NCBI GenBank assembly: GCA_027339635.1
Contig: DAHWNZ010000043.1
Coordinates: forward strand, 1 to 25,107
Reading direction: 5' to 3'
DNA length: 25,107 nt
Source: AG-12 sp027339635
GTDB lineage: Bacteria; Chloroflexota; Dormibacteria; Aeolococcales; Bog-877
Positions 15,444-21,732 of this stretch are shown in pieces (position 1 is the first letter of the stretch; the number at the start of each line of letters is the position of its first letter). A program made the translations under genes and the position numbers. A model generated the notes under the pieces. It did no database searches, was not told where the DNA came from, and saw only the letters and a program-made list of their open reading frames with translations.

Positions 15444-16379
15444 ATGTCGAAGAAGTCAGTAGCGGAGCGTCGCCAGGCGGTTGGCTCTGGCGGTGGGCGC
15501 AACGGCTCGAGCGGGTCACGAGGCGGCCGGACCCCCAGCAGAAGGAACCCACGCGCCCAGCAGCGGCGGCCCTGGGGGCTCTACTCGGCGATCGCAGGGG
15601 TGGTGGCGGTGTTCGTCATCGTGGTGGTGGTGCTGGAGGTGACGGCGCAGCCCGCAACCCAGGACACCCAGGTCTTGTCGGCGCCGGCGTCGGTCGTCGC
15701 CGCCCTGACCAAGGTGCCGCAGTCGGCCCTCGACACAGTTGGAGGGGGAGCCGCCAACACACCTCCGCATGCCCTCAGCGGGTCCACCAAGCTGACTCAG
15801 AACGGCAAGCCCGAGGTCCTCTACATCGGCGCCGAGTACTGCCCGTACTGCGCCCTCGAGCGCTGGTCCCTGATTGGCGCTCTCAGCAAATTCGGGACCT
15901 TCTCCAACCTCAAGATCATCCGCTCCTCGCTGACCGACTCCGCCGGGCCCAACATTCCGACCTTCACCTTCGCGCACGGGGTCACCTACTCCAGCTCCTA
16001 CATCTCCTTCGTGGCCCGCGAGATCTACAGCAATGTGCCCGACGCCAGCTCGGTGACGGGGTATGCCCCCTTCCAGACTCTCACCAAGGAGGAGACCTCG
16101 CTCTTCTCCTCGATTGGTCAGGATGGCTTTCCGTTCGTTGACTTCGGGGGGGTGGCGGCTCAGGTCGGGTCGGAGAGCACGTCGCCCGGACCGCCGGCGC
16201 TGAGCAACCTCAGCTGGCAGCAGGTGGCCTCGGATCTCAGCCACCTCAAGAGTTCCCAGGCCCAGATGATCCTGGGCGGGATGAACTACGACACCGCCGC
16301 GATCTGCAAGATGACCGGTGGCAAGCCGGGCAAGGTCTGTTCCCAGTCGGTCGTGCAGCAGTTGGAGGGCAACCTCTGA
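15444..16379 (+). CDS. Membrane-anchored thioredoxin-like protein, DUF929 type (CPYC)
   Basis: 311 residues. A basic cytoplasmic N-terminus (1-43, rich in Gly, Ser, Arg) is followed by one membrane helix (about 44-67, WGLYSAIAGVVAVFVIVVVVLEV) and an extracytoplasmic domain. The domain holds VLYIGAEYCPYCALERWSL, a CXXC redox site at C133 and C136, and DGFPFVDFGG near the cis-Pro position of thioredoxin folds. A second Cys pair lies near the C-terminus (C288 and C299). This layout matches DUF929 proteins. It probably acts as a DsbA-like oxidant or isomerase, re-oxidised by the adjacent VKOR. ATG 15444 has AGGAG at 15436-15440. A TAGATT hexamer at 15402-15407 could be its -10 box. Confidence 0.85.
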   Translation: MSKKSVAERRQAVGSGGGRNGSSGSRGGRTPSRRNPRAQQRRPWGLYSAIAGVVAVFVIVVVVLEVTAQPATQDTQVLSAPASVVAALTKVPQSALDTVGGGAANTPPHALSGSTKLTQNGKPEVLYIGAEYCPYCALERWSLIGALSKFGTFSNLKIIRSSLTDSAGPNIPTFTFAHGVTYSSSYISFVAREIYSNVPDASSVTGYAPFQTLTKEETSLFSSIGQDGFPFVDFGGVAAQVGSESTSPGPPALSNLSWQQVASDLSHLKSSQAQMILGGMNYDTAAICKMTGGKPGKVCSQSVVQQLEGNL

Positions 16380-16402
16380 GCTCGGCCAGATCGCGCCGGC
16401 GG

Positions 16403-16927
16403 GTGCTGGCCCCAGCCTCGTCCAGGGGTGCTGTCCCCCTCGACACGGCGCAAGGGGAGATGTCGTTCTGGTCGGGTCCCGGGCGGCCGGGAGCGCTGCT
16501 GCTCATGGCCTTCTCGGTCGCCGGGTTCGGGGTGGCCGCATATCTGACCACCGTCCACTACGCCAACGTGCCGCTCCTGTGCTCCGCCAGCGGGCTCATC
16601 AACTGCAGCCGGGTCGTGACCAGCCAGTTCTCGGTGGTGCCGGGCACCAACCTGCCGATCACGGTCCCGGGGATGGGGTTCTTCCTGGTCAGCTTCGGAC
16701 TGGCCCTGGCCCAGTTCAGGCGGCCCTTCAGATACTCACTCCGGCAGGCGCACCTCGGCTGGGCGTGCCTGGGGTTGCTTACGGTCTTCTACCTGGTATT
16801 CGTCGAGCTGGTTGAACTCCACAACATCTGCCTGTGGTGCACCAGCGTGCATGCGCTCATTGTCCTCACCCTGATCACCACCGCGTGGCGCCTGCACCCG
16901 CTGGACGAGGCGTTAACCCCCTCCTAA
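16403..16927 (+). CDS. Vitamin K epoxide reductase-like (VKOR) membrane oxidoreductase
   Basis: 174 residues, four hydrophobic segments. The loop cysteines C60 and C68 (LLCSASGLINCSRVV) shuttle electrons. The membrane-embedded active site C143-L-W-C146 faces the quinone, and the conserved Ser/Thr region follows the loop (VVTSQFS). In bacteria lacking DsbB this enzyme re-oxidises a DsbA-like thioredoxin using quinone. Its position 23 bases after the CPYC protein supports that pairing. The start is uncertain: GTG 16403 gives a 25-residue N-terminal tail. ATG 16460 begins closer to helix 1, but its AAGGGG is only a few bases upstream. Confidence 0.88.
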   Translation: MLAPASSRGAVPLDTAQGEMSFWSGPGRPGALLLMAFSVAGFGVAAYLTTVHYANVPLLCSASGLINCSRVVTSQFSVVPGTNLPITVPGMGFFLVSFGLALAQFRRPFRYSLRQAHLGWACLGLLTVFYLVFVELVELHNICLWCTSVHALIVLTLITTAWRLHPLDEALTPS

Positions 16928-17299
16928 CCAAGAGGCCGCCATGATCGCTGAGGAGCGGCAGCGCTTCCACCGCTCCCAGAGCGCTTGTTCGAGTGCTTTG
17001 CGGGAGCCCCGGACGGTGCCCACCTTGGGGCCCCCCGGTCCGGCACCCCGCCCGGCCGACGGGCGGGGCCGGACCGGGGCCGGCGCCGGACCCATGACGG
17101 GATCAGCCAAGAGTGTGTGACGCTCGCTGCACACGGGGTGGCGGTGGACCGGCGGAGCCTCCCCTTGCGGGCGGCTTGCCGACAGCCGCTCGGTACGCCT
17201 CCGACCCGGTCGCGACCAGGGCCACACGGGCCATGTGGGGCTCCCGACAGGAGTCCTGCCGGATAGAGCGGGGCAGATCGGGGGGCGCGAGCTTCCGTC
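16928..17299. other. 372-base non-coding interval between convergent stops, dense in hairpins
   Basis: No open frame here looks like a real gene. At least six stem-loops can be drawn: 16952-16976 (7 bp), 17033-17079 (20 bp), 17115-17134 (5 bp), 17171-17189 (6 bp), 17222-17238 and 17244-17262. The last two are complete only on the minus strand, where a T pairs with G; the plus strand has an A-C mismatch. That favours a structured minus-strand transcript, either a long 3' untranslated region of the membrane-protein gene or an unrecognised RNA. I found no RNase P, tmRNA or SRP signature. Confidence 0.5.
17033..17079. terminator. Very stable GC hairpin, possible bidirectional terminator
   Basis: CCCCGGTCCGGC (17033-17044) pairs with GCCGGACCGGGG (17068-17079). 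An inner stem CCCGCCCG / CGGGCGGG (47-54 with 60-67) sits on it. The result is 20 bp with a 2-base bulge and a 5-base loop. It lies between two convergent genes. There is no T-run on either side, so the terminator reading is tentative. Confidence 0.4.
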
Positions 17300-18895
17300 C
17301 TATGTGGGCAGCGGCTCCGCCTGGCCGGCGCAGGCGGCAAGCCCCTGGCCGCGCCAGTAGCCGGCCGTCGGATTCGGCGGCAGCTTGATCGTCCCAAGGA
17401 GACTGGTGCGCTCGAAGCCCTCCACCCTGCGGTCACGGTAGACCAGGGTCCACCCGGGCTCCCGCTGCAGCGCGTCCGGGAAGGCGGTGCCGCGCTCGAA
17501 GAGGACCAATTGGGATGGGCTGCTGTCGAGCCGCCGCAGCCAGGAAGGGGAGAGGTCAATGATGGCGGCGTAGTCGCGCAGTACGCGCGACCCCATCAGG
17601 GCCGCATCCCCGAAGACGAAGACCTTGTCCTTGGGCACGCTGTAGGCGAGAAAGCCGCCGGCTCCGTACTGGTTGAACACGAGTAGGCCGCTGGGGCCCG
17701 AGTCCAGCCAGTGCGAGGCACAGACTGGAAAGGCGTCCACATAGGTGGGAGAGTCAAGAGACGGAGTCGCCATGGTACCGACCTGGACGCCCAGGACGAC
17801 CGCCAGGGCAGCGAGCATGACGACCTCGGCGGCGATAACAGGAAGCGGCTGGCGCGGTCTGAGCCGGAGGCGCAGGCGAGAGGCAAGCTGCATCCGCAGC
17901 TGCTCCAGGAGGGTGATCAAGATCGGGGTCCCGACCACCACCAGGATCACCAGGTTGCGAACCGACTGCAGCGTCACCAAAAGGCAGAGCCCGAGGACCA
18001 CGACATCCCGCAGGGGAAGGCCCCCGTACTTGGGGATCAGCCAGGCGAGCAGGATGATCATGAGCAGGAGCGGGAGCAGCACGAGGACGTGGAAGTCGGG
18101 GCTGTGCCATTCCTGGATCAGGCTCTGCTGGGCGTTGCTGAACTGGGTCTGAAAGGGATAGATCACGATCACCGACCCGTTGGGGTTGATCAGGCTGGCG
18201 GCGACGGAGCACACCGCGGCCCAGGACAGCTGCACCAGGTTGCGACGCTTGGGCCTCCGGCCCAGGGCGGCCATGACCCACTCGGCCGCGAGTACCGCTG
18301 CCAGCAGGATCAGGCCCATGATGAACCCGGCGTGGAGGTTGGTCCAGATGAGGAACACGGGTGGGAGCACCCAGGCGACCAGGCCGCCGTGGCGCAGCTG
18401 CCGCTCCACCACCAGCATGGTCACGCCGATCAGGAAGTAGGTTTCCATCTGGGAGCGTGGGCCCAGGATGGGATAGGCGGTGATCGCCGCCAGGAAGAGG
18501 CCGACCGCCACCGTGATCCCGCTCACCGGCCGGATCTGGGTCGCCCTGGCCCATATCACGAGATACATACCGAGGGTGATCAGCCAGTACCCGACGACTA
18601 TGCCCAGCCGTCCTGCGCCGGCGGCGGCGGCCGCCATCCACACCTCGCTCAACCACTCCTGGAGGACCCAATGGTGCCCAGCCGCCATGAAGGCATAGGG
18701 GTTGATGTGGATCAGGTGGCCCGTCCTCAGCATGGTGTTGCCGTTGCGCAGGTGCCACCAGAAGTCCGGGTCCATCACCTGAGGCCGTGCCGTCAACATG
18801 CCGGCCAGAAGCGCGACGCACGCGACGAACCGGGGTAGGGTCAGCAGCGGCCCCCTGCGGGGCTGCTGCCGACCTACCGGTGAGGCTGCCAACAC
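17300..18895 (-). CDS. Polytopic membrane protein with DPDFWWHL motif, GT-C-like (paralogue of 13888-15390)
   Basis: 531 residues with about eleven hydrophobic segments and a C-terminal soluble domain of about 160 residues (from VDAFPVCASHWLDSGPSG). The first external loop has VMDPDFWWHLRNGNTML, a D-x-D-x-W-W-H-L pattern often seen in uncharacterised bacterial membrane proteins related to GT-C transferases. VFLIWTNLHAGF, ASLINPNGSVIV and EWHSPDFHVLV follow in the order found in the other copy. Substrate unknown. The frame is open upstream to 20023, but that part only shadows the histidine kinase. I placed the start at GTG 18895 (AGGTGG at 18904-18899), with TTG 18892 as an alternative. A TAGACT box sits at 18927-18922. 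Confidence 0.72.
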   Translation of the reverse strand: MLAASPVGRQQPRRGPLLTLPRFVACVALLAGMLTARPQVMDPDFWWHLRNGNTMLRTGHLIHINPYAFMAAGHHWVLQEWLSEVWMAAAAAGAGRLGIVVGYWLITLGMYLVIWARATQIRPVSGITVAVGLFLAAITAYPILGPRSQMETYFLIGVTMLVVERQLRHGGLVAWVLPPVFLIWTNLHAGFIMGLILLAAVLAAEWVMAALGRRPKRRNLVQLSWAAVCSVAASLINPNGSVIVIYPFQTQFSNAQQSLIQEWHSPDFHVLVLLPLLLMIILLAWLIPKYGGLPLRDVVVLGLCLLVTLQSVRNLVILVVVGTPILITLLEQLRMQLASRLRLRLRPRQPLPVIAAEVVMLAALAVVLGVQVGTMATPSLDSPTYVDAFPVCASHWLDSGPSGLLVFNQYGAGGFLAYSVPKDKVFVFGDAALMGSRVLRDYAAIIDLSPSWLRRLDSSPSQLVLFERGTAFPDALQREPGWTLVYRDRRVEGFERTSLLGTIKLPPNPTAGYWRGQGLAACAGQAEPLPT

Positions 18896-18915
18896 CGTCC
18901 ACCTGGGGCGCTCAC
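18874..18915 (-). other. Candidate 13-codon leaderless upstream reading frame
   Basis: On the minus strand a GTG at 18915 stands exactly six bases after TAGACT. It opens a frame reading MSAPGGRCWQPHR then TAG at 18874. It is out of frame with the membrane-protein gene and overlaps its start at 18895. It may be accidental, or may couple translation of the main gene. Confidence 0.25.
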
Positions 18916-18927
18916 CCGGCCAGTCTA
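18916..18927 (-). promoter_or_regulatory. -10 element for the minus-strand membrane protein
   Basis: TAGACT (minus strand 18927-18922) followed by GGCCGG and GTG. The layout equals that of the leaderless genes, but here the GTG belongs to a short frame and the true gene starts about 20 bases further on. Confidence 0.4.
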
Positions 18928-19018
18928 GGGAGCGTCGGTGTCCTCTGTGGCGGTCGTTGCAGCCCTGCGTCAGCTCTGATGCGAGACCGTCCCACTCGCC
19001 TTCGCGACGGCAACCGCT

Positions 19019-19030
19019 TACCCTTGGGCT
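19019..19030 (+). promoter_or_regulatory. -10 element of the histidine kinase gene, leaderless layout
   Basis: TACCCT at 19019-19024, then TGGGCT, then GTG at 19031: again a 6-base gap. It is divergent from the TAGACT box about 95 bases away. No convincing -35 hexamer is visible. Confidence 0.4.
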
Positions 19031-20092
19031 GTGGCTGTAGCACCCTCTCGCAGCTCGGACCCGCCCCCGCTTGGGGAGCTGCGTCAGGCGCTGGACCAGG
19101 AGACCTCCAGGCTGGAGGAGGCACTCCTTTCCCTGGACGAGGAGGTGATGCGGCTGCTGGCTGGCTTGGACCAGGCGGCTGAGAGGATCGAGGACGCCGA
19201 CATCGTCCGCCGGCACGTTCTGCGGGACCACGGCAGGTTCCAGGCCGAGGAGGTGGAGGCCGCCATCTCGCGCTGCCACGCTCTGCAGCTCGAGGCGAGC
19301 TTGGCCAGGGCTCGGCTCACCCACTGCAGGACGTGGGCCAAGGAGCTGCGCTACTGGCACTCCATGCTGAAGGCGACGGCGGAGCAGTTGGATGACCACC
19401 GCCCAGCCGACGGAACCCTGGAGGAGGGCTTGGCCCGCTATCGGAGCGCATCTCGCCAGGTGTTCCAGATCATCGAGGAAGAGAGGATGCGGATCGCCCG
19501 CGACATGCACGACGGGCCGGCGCAGTCGATGTCCAACCTGGTGTTGCGGGCGGAGATCCTGGAGCGGCTGGTGGAGCGTGACCCGGAGCGGGCCAAGACG
19601 GAGATCCAGAGCTTCAAGGACTCCATGAAGGGGGTCCTCGACGAGACCCGCGACCTCATCTTCGACCTGCGCCCGATGACCCTGGACGATCTCGGGGTGA
19701 TCCCCACCCTGCGCCGACTGGTCAACGAGTACAAGGAGCGCGAGGGGATAGAGGCGAGGCTCTCGGTGATCGGTCAGGAGCGCAGGCTTCCCCCCGAGAC
19801 TGAGGGGGCCCTCTTCCGCATCGTGAAGGAGGCGCTGGTCAACGTCCGCAAGCACTCCCGGGCCAGGACGCTGGACGTTTTGATCAACCTCCAGCCCAGG
19901 CGGGTGAGCGCCGTCGTCAAGGATGACGGGGAGGGCTTCGACCTGGCGGCGGTGGAGGCCCGCCTGGCCAGGGAGCCGCACTTCGGGATCATCTCGATGC
20001 GCGAGCGGGCCGCCCTCGAGCACGGCCAGCTGGAGGTCCTCTCCCAGGTTGGCAGGGGGACCGAGGTGCGGCTCACCCTGCCGATCGCCTGA
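19031..20092 (+). CDS. Soluble DegS-like sensor histidine kinase (HisKA_3 type)
   Basis: 353 residues without a membrane segment. Residues 12-150 are helical and rich in Glu, Arg and Leu, like the coiled-coil sensor of DegS. The HisKA_3 dimerisation box is EEERMRIARDMHDGPAQSM with phospho-acceptor H160. The ATP-binding domain has FRIVKEALVNVRKHSRA (N box), DDGEGFD (G1) and HFGIISMRERA (G2). Such kinases phosphorylate NarL/DegU-type regulators; none is encoded here, so the partner lies elsewhere. The downstream Tad pilus genes, and the tandem GTTACA sites in the flp promoter 18 bases past its stop, suggest it may control pilus expression. GTG 19031 follows its -10 box by six bases. Confidence 0.88.
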   Translation: MAVAPSRSSDPPPLGELRQALDQETSRLEEALLSLDEEVMRLLAGLDQAAERIEDADIVRRHVLRDHGRFQAEEVEAAISRCHALQLEASLARARLTHCRTWAKELRYWHSMLKATAEQLDDHRPADGTLEEGLARYRSASRQVFQIIEEERMRIARDMHDGPAQSMSNLVLRAEILERLVERDPERAKTEIQSFKDSMKGVLDETRDLIFDLRPMTLDDLGVIPTLRRLVNEYKEREGIEARLSVIGQERRLPPETEGALFRIVKEALVNVRKHSRARTLDVLINLQPRRVSAVVKDDGEGFDLAAVEARLAREPHFGIISMRERAALEHGQLEVLSQVGRGTEVRLTLPIA

Positions 20093-20109
20093 CGCCGCCT
20101 CTACAAAAC

Positions 20110-20126
20110 GTTACAGGGCGGTTACA
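20110..20126 (+). promoter_or_regulatory. Tandem GTTACA repeats upstream of flp, probable activator site
   Basis: GTTACA occurs at 20110-20115 and 20121-20126, 11 bases apart, so both copies face the same side of the helix. Relative to a transcription start near 20160 they sit at about -50 and -39. They take the place of a -35 hexamer, which is otherwise missing. This is the usual geometry for a dimeric response-regulator activator. Confidence 0.45.
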
Positions 20127-20148
20127 CGATCTTGCGGGGGGTTCCCCA

Positions 20149-20154
20149 TATACT
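20149..20154 (+). promoter_or_regulatory. -10 box of the flp promoter
   Basis: TATACT at 20149-20154, a near-consensus -10 hexamer. The expected start is near 20160, giving an untranslated leader of about 66 bases before flp. There is no -35 hexamer at the right spacing, consistent with activator dependence. Confidence 0.55.
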
Positions 20155-20159
20155 CCGCC

Positions 20160-20198
20160 GTGCCATATCCAGGCCCGCAGGAAAGGAGCCTGCGGTAG
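20160..20198 (+). other. Candidate leaderless 12-codon frame and hairpin in the flp leader
   Basis: GTG 20160, five bases after TATACT, opens a frame reading MPYPGPQERSLR then TAG at 20196. Inside it CCGCAGG (20175-20181) and CCTGCGG (20189-20195) form a perfect 7-bp stem whose loop exposes AAAGGAG. Ribosomes reading the short frame would melt this stem. The true flp ribosome site, AAGGAGG at 20209-20215, lies 11 bases after the stop. Confidence 0.3.
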
Positions 20199-20225
20199 AT
20201 CCAACGGCAAGGAGGTTTCGACAGG

Positions 20226-20426
20226 ATGCTTAGTTCTTGGTACGTGGGGCTGCGCAATCGCCTGAGTCAGGTGCTCAGCCGCCCCGAAGCGGACGAAGAG
20301 GGGCAGGGCATGGTTGAATACGCCCTGATCCTGGTGCTCATCGCCATCGTAGTCATCGTCATTCTCGCGATCGTCGGGCACAAGGTCAGCACCGTGTTCT
20401 CGAACATCAACAACGGGCTCAACTGA
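20226..20426 (+). CDS. flp: Flp-family type IVb pilin precursor
   Basis: 66 residues. The leader (1-26) is long and ends DEEG; processing after G26 gives a mature 40-residue pilin starting QGMVEYALILVLIAIVVIV. Glu at +5 and Tyr at +6 are the hallmark of Flp pilins, followed by a single hydrophobic helix and a short polar tail (VSTVFSNINNGLN). The TadV/CpaA-type peptidase that would cleave it is not in the window. ATG 20226 has AAGGAGG at 20209-20215. It is the first gene of the Tad locus and is separated from cpaB by a strong terminator, so pilin can be made in excess of the assembly machine. Confidence 0.93.
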   Translation: MLSSWYVGLRNRLSQVLSRPEADEEGQGMVEYALILVLIAIVVIVILAIVGHKVSTVFSNINNGLN

Positions 20427-20441
20427 GCCACCTGCAGCTTT

Positions 20442-20479
20442 GAGGCACGCGGCGGCATCTGCCGCCGCGTGCCTCCTTT
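20442..20479 (+). terminator. Strong stem-loop terminator between flp and cpaB
   Basis: GAGGCACGCGGCGGCA (20442-20457) is the perfect complement of 20460-20475, followed by CTTTCC. The stem is 14-16 bp and almost all GC, with a modest T-run. It lies 15 bases after the flp stop. Partial read-through would set the ratio of pilin to Tad assembly proteins. Confidence 0.75.
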
Positions 20480-20532
20480 CCACCCCCCAGCCGGCTTAAC
20501 GTGCCTGCTTCAATCCTCGGAGGTTATCGACG

Positions 20533-21693
20533 GTGACGACCGATTTGAAAGGACGGGTCAATCAGGTCTGGATCGCCGTGGGTCTGATCTTGGCGATCGC
20601 GGCGTTCGGACTCGCTTACTACTTCACGCGCTCCAGCACCACAGCTCCCAAGCCCCTGGTGCCGGCCAACGGCCAGCTCGTCGTGGTGGCGCGCGTGTCG
20701 ATTCCCAGCGGAACTCTCATCACCCCCGGGATGCTGGAGGTGACGAGGCTGAAGGGCGTCCTGCCCCTGAACGCCTACACATCGTGCCAGACCCTGGTCG
20801 GCGAGGCGTGCTCCACGGCGGCCGGGGTCACCGCCCCCAAGACCACCACTCAGTCGAGCACCCTCAGCTACTACGCCGTGGTGGCGATCTCGCCAAACAC
20901 CGTGATCACCCAGACCCTGGTGTCGCCCAACAAGGTGTCGCAGACCCCGTCCTTCGGTAACCTGAACCTGCCGCCTGGAGAGGTGGCGATAGCCATTCCT
21001 CTGACGTCGCAGCAGGCGGTGGCCGGGTACCTGCAGGCGGGTGATCGCATCGACATCATCGCGTCCGCGGCCAACGGCAACACCAATTTCTCCTTCGAGG
21101 ACATTCCCGTGCTCGGCGTCGGGGCGCCATCCACGACGGCCAGCGGCGGCTCGTCCTCCGCCTCCGGCGGCCTTGTCGTGCTCCAGGTGACCAGGAGCCA
21201 GGCCCTGGGCATAGAGGAGTTGGAGAAGTCGGGGTCGATCTACAGCGTGGCGCTGCGGTCCGCGGCCGACTACGGGCACGGTTACATCCCGACCACGGTC
21301 TCCCCGGCGGACGACTACACCCAGGCGTGCACCGTGGGAACCAAGGTCAACCCGATCATCGAGGAGGACCTGCAGCAGGCGCAGGCGGCGGTGACCGCTG
21401 CCACCAAGACCTACAATCTGGCCCAGCAGCAGTACAACAAGGCCAACAGCACCCTGCAGACTCTGGCCAGCAACAGCCCCCAACAGCCTGCGGCCAAGCA
21501 GCTTGTGCTCTCGGATGCGGCGACCCTGGCACAAGACCAGTTCTCCTTGATCGAGGCTCAGAATGAGGTCACGTCGGACCAGTCCGTGCTGTACTGTGGA
21601 GCCACGGCGGCTCAGTCCCAGTCCAGCGCCAGCGGCTACGGGTCGGGCAGCTCTCAGATGATGCAGAACCTCTTCGGCTTCAGCATCGGCTGA
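20533..21693 (+). CDS. cpaB: Tad pilus assembly protein CpaB/RcpC with coiled-coil extension
   Basis: 386 residues. One membrane helix (about 12-30) is followed by an SAF domain (VVVARVSIPSGTLITPGMLEV, about 50-70) and the RcpC-type domain (LPPGEVAIAIPLTSQQAVAGYLQAGDRIDIIA, 146-177). CpaB/RcpC links the inner machinery to the envelope exit of Flp pili. The part after about residue 265 is unusual. A Gln/Ala-rich helical hairpin (275-350) is bracketed by C266 and C355, and a second Cys pair (C85, C93) sits in an insert after the SAF domain. Both pairs are extracytoplasmic and could be disulfides made by the VKOR pair. GTG 20533 is preceded by GGAGG at 20519-20523. Confidence 0.9.
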   Translation: MTTDLKGRVNQVWIAVGLILAIAAFGLAYYFTRSSTTAPKPLVPANGQLVVVARVSIPSGTLITPGMLEVTRLKGVLPLNAYTSCQTLVGEACSTAAGVTAPKTTTQSSTLSYYAVVAISPNTVITQTLVSPNKVSQTPSFGNLNLPPGEVAIAIPLTSQQAVAGYLQAGDRIDIIASAANGNTNFSFEDIPVLGVGAPSTTASGGSSSASGGLVVLQVTRSQALGIEELEKSGSIYSVALRSAADYGHGYIPTTVSPADDYTQACTVGTKVNPIIEEDLQQAQAAVTAATKTYNLAQQQYNKANSTLQTLASNSPQQPAAKQLVLSDAATLAQDQFSLIEAQNEVTSDQSVLYCGATAAQSQSSASGYGSGSSQMMQNLFGFSIG

Positions 21694-21732
21694 GCGGAGG
21701 AAGGGTCCAGAGGAGTCAGGAGTGCCAGCCCC

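Noticed and set aside
16981..17003. A tRNA-like TTCGAG in GCTTGTTCGAGTGCTTTG
   Set aside because: The bases on either side cannot form a T-arm stem, and no acceptor or anticodon arm is present.
16928..17299. RNase P RNA, tmRNA or SRP RNA
   Set aside because: The diagnostic sequences (GAGGAAAGTCC, ACAGAA, a tRNA-like GGTTCGA arm, GGAAGNAGC) were not found on either strand.
18896..20023. Upstream extension of the minus-strand membrane protein to 907 residues
   Set aside because: The extra 376 codons mirror the histidine kinase; membrane homology begins only after 18895.
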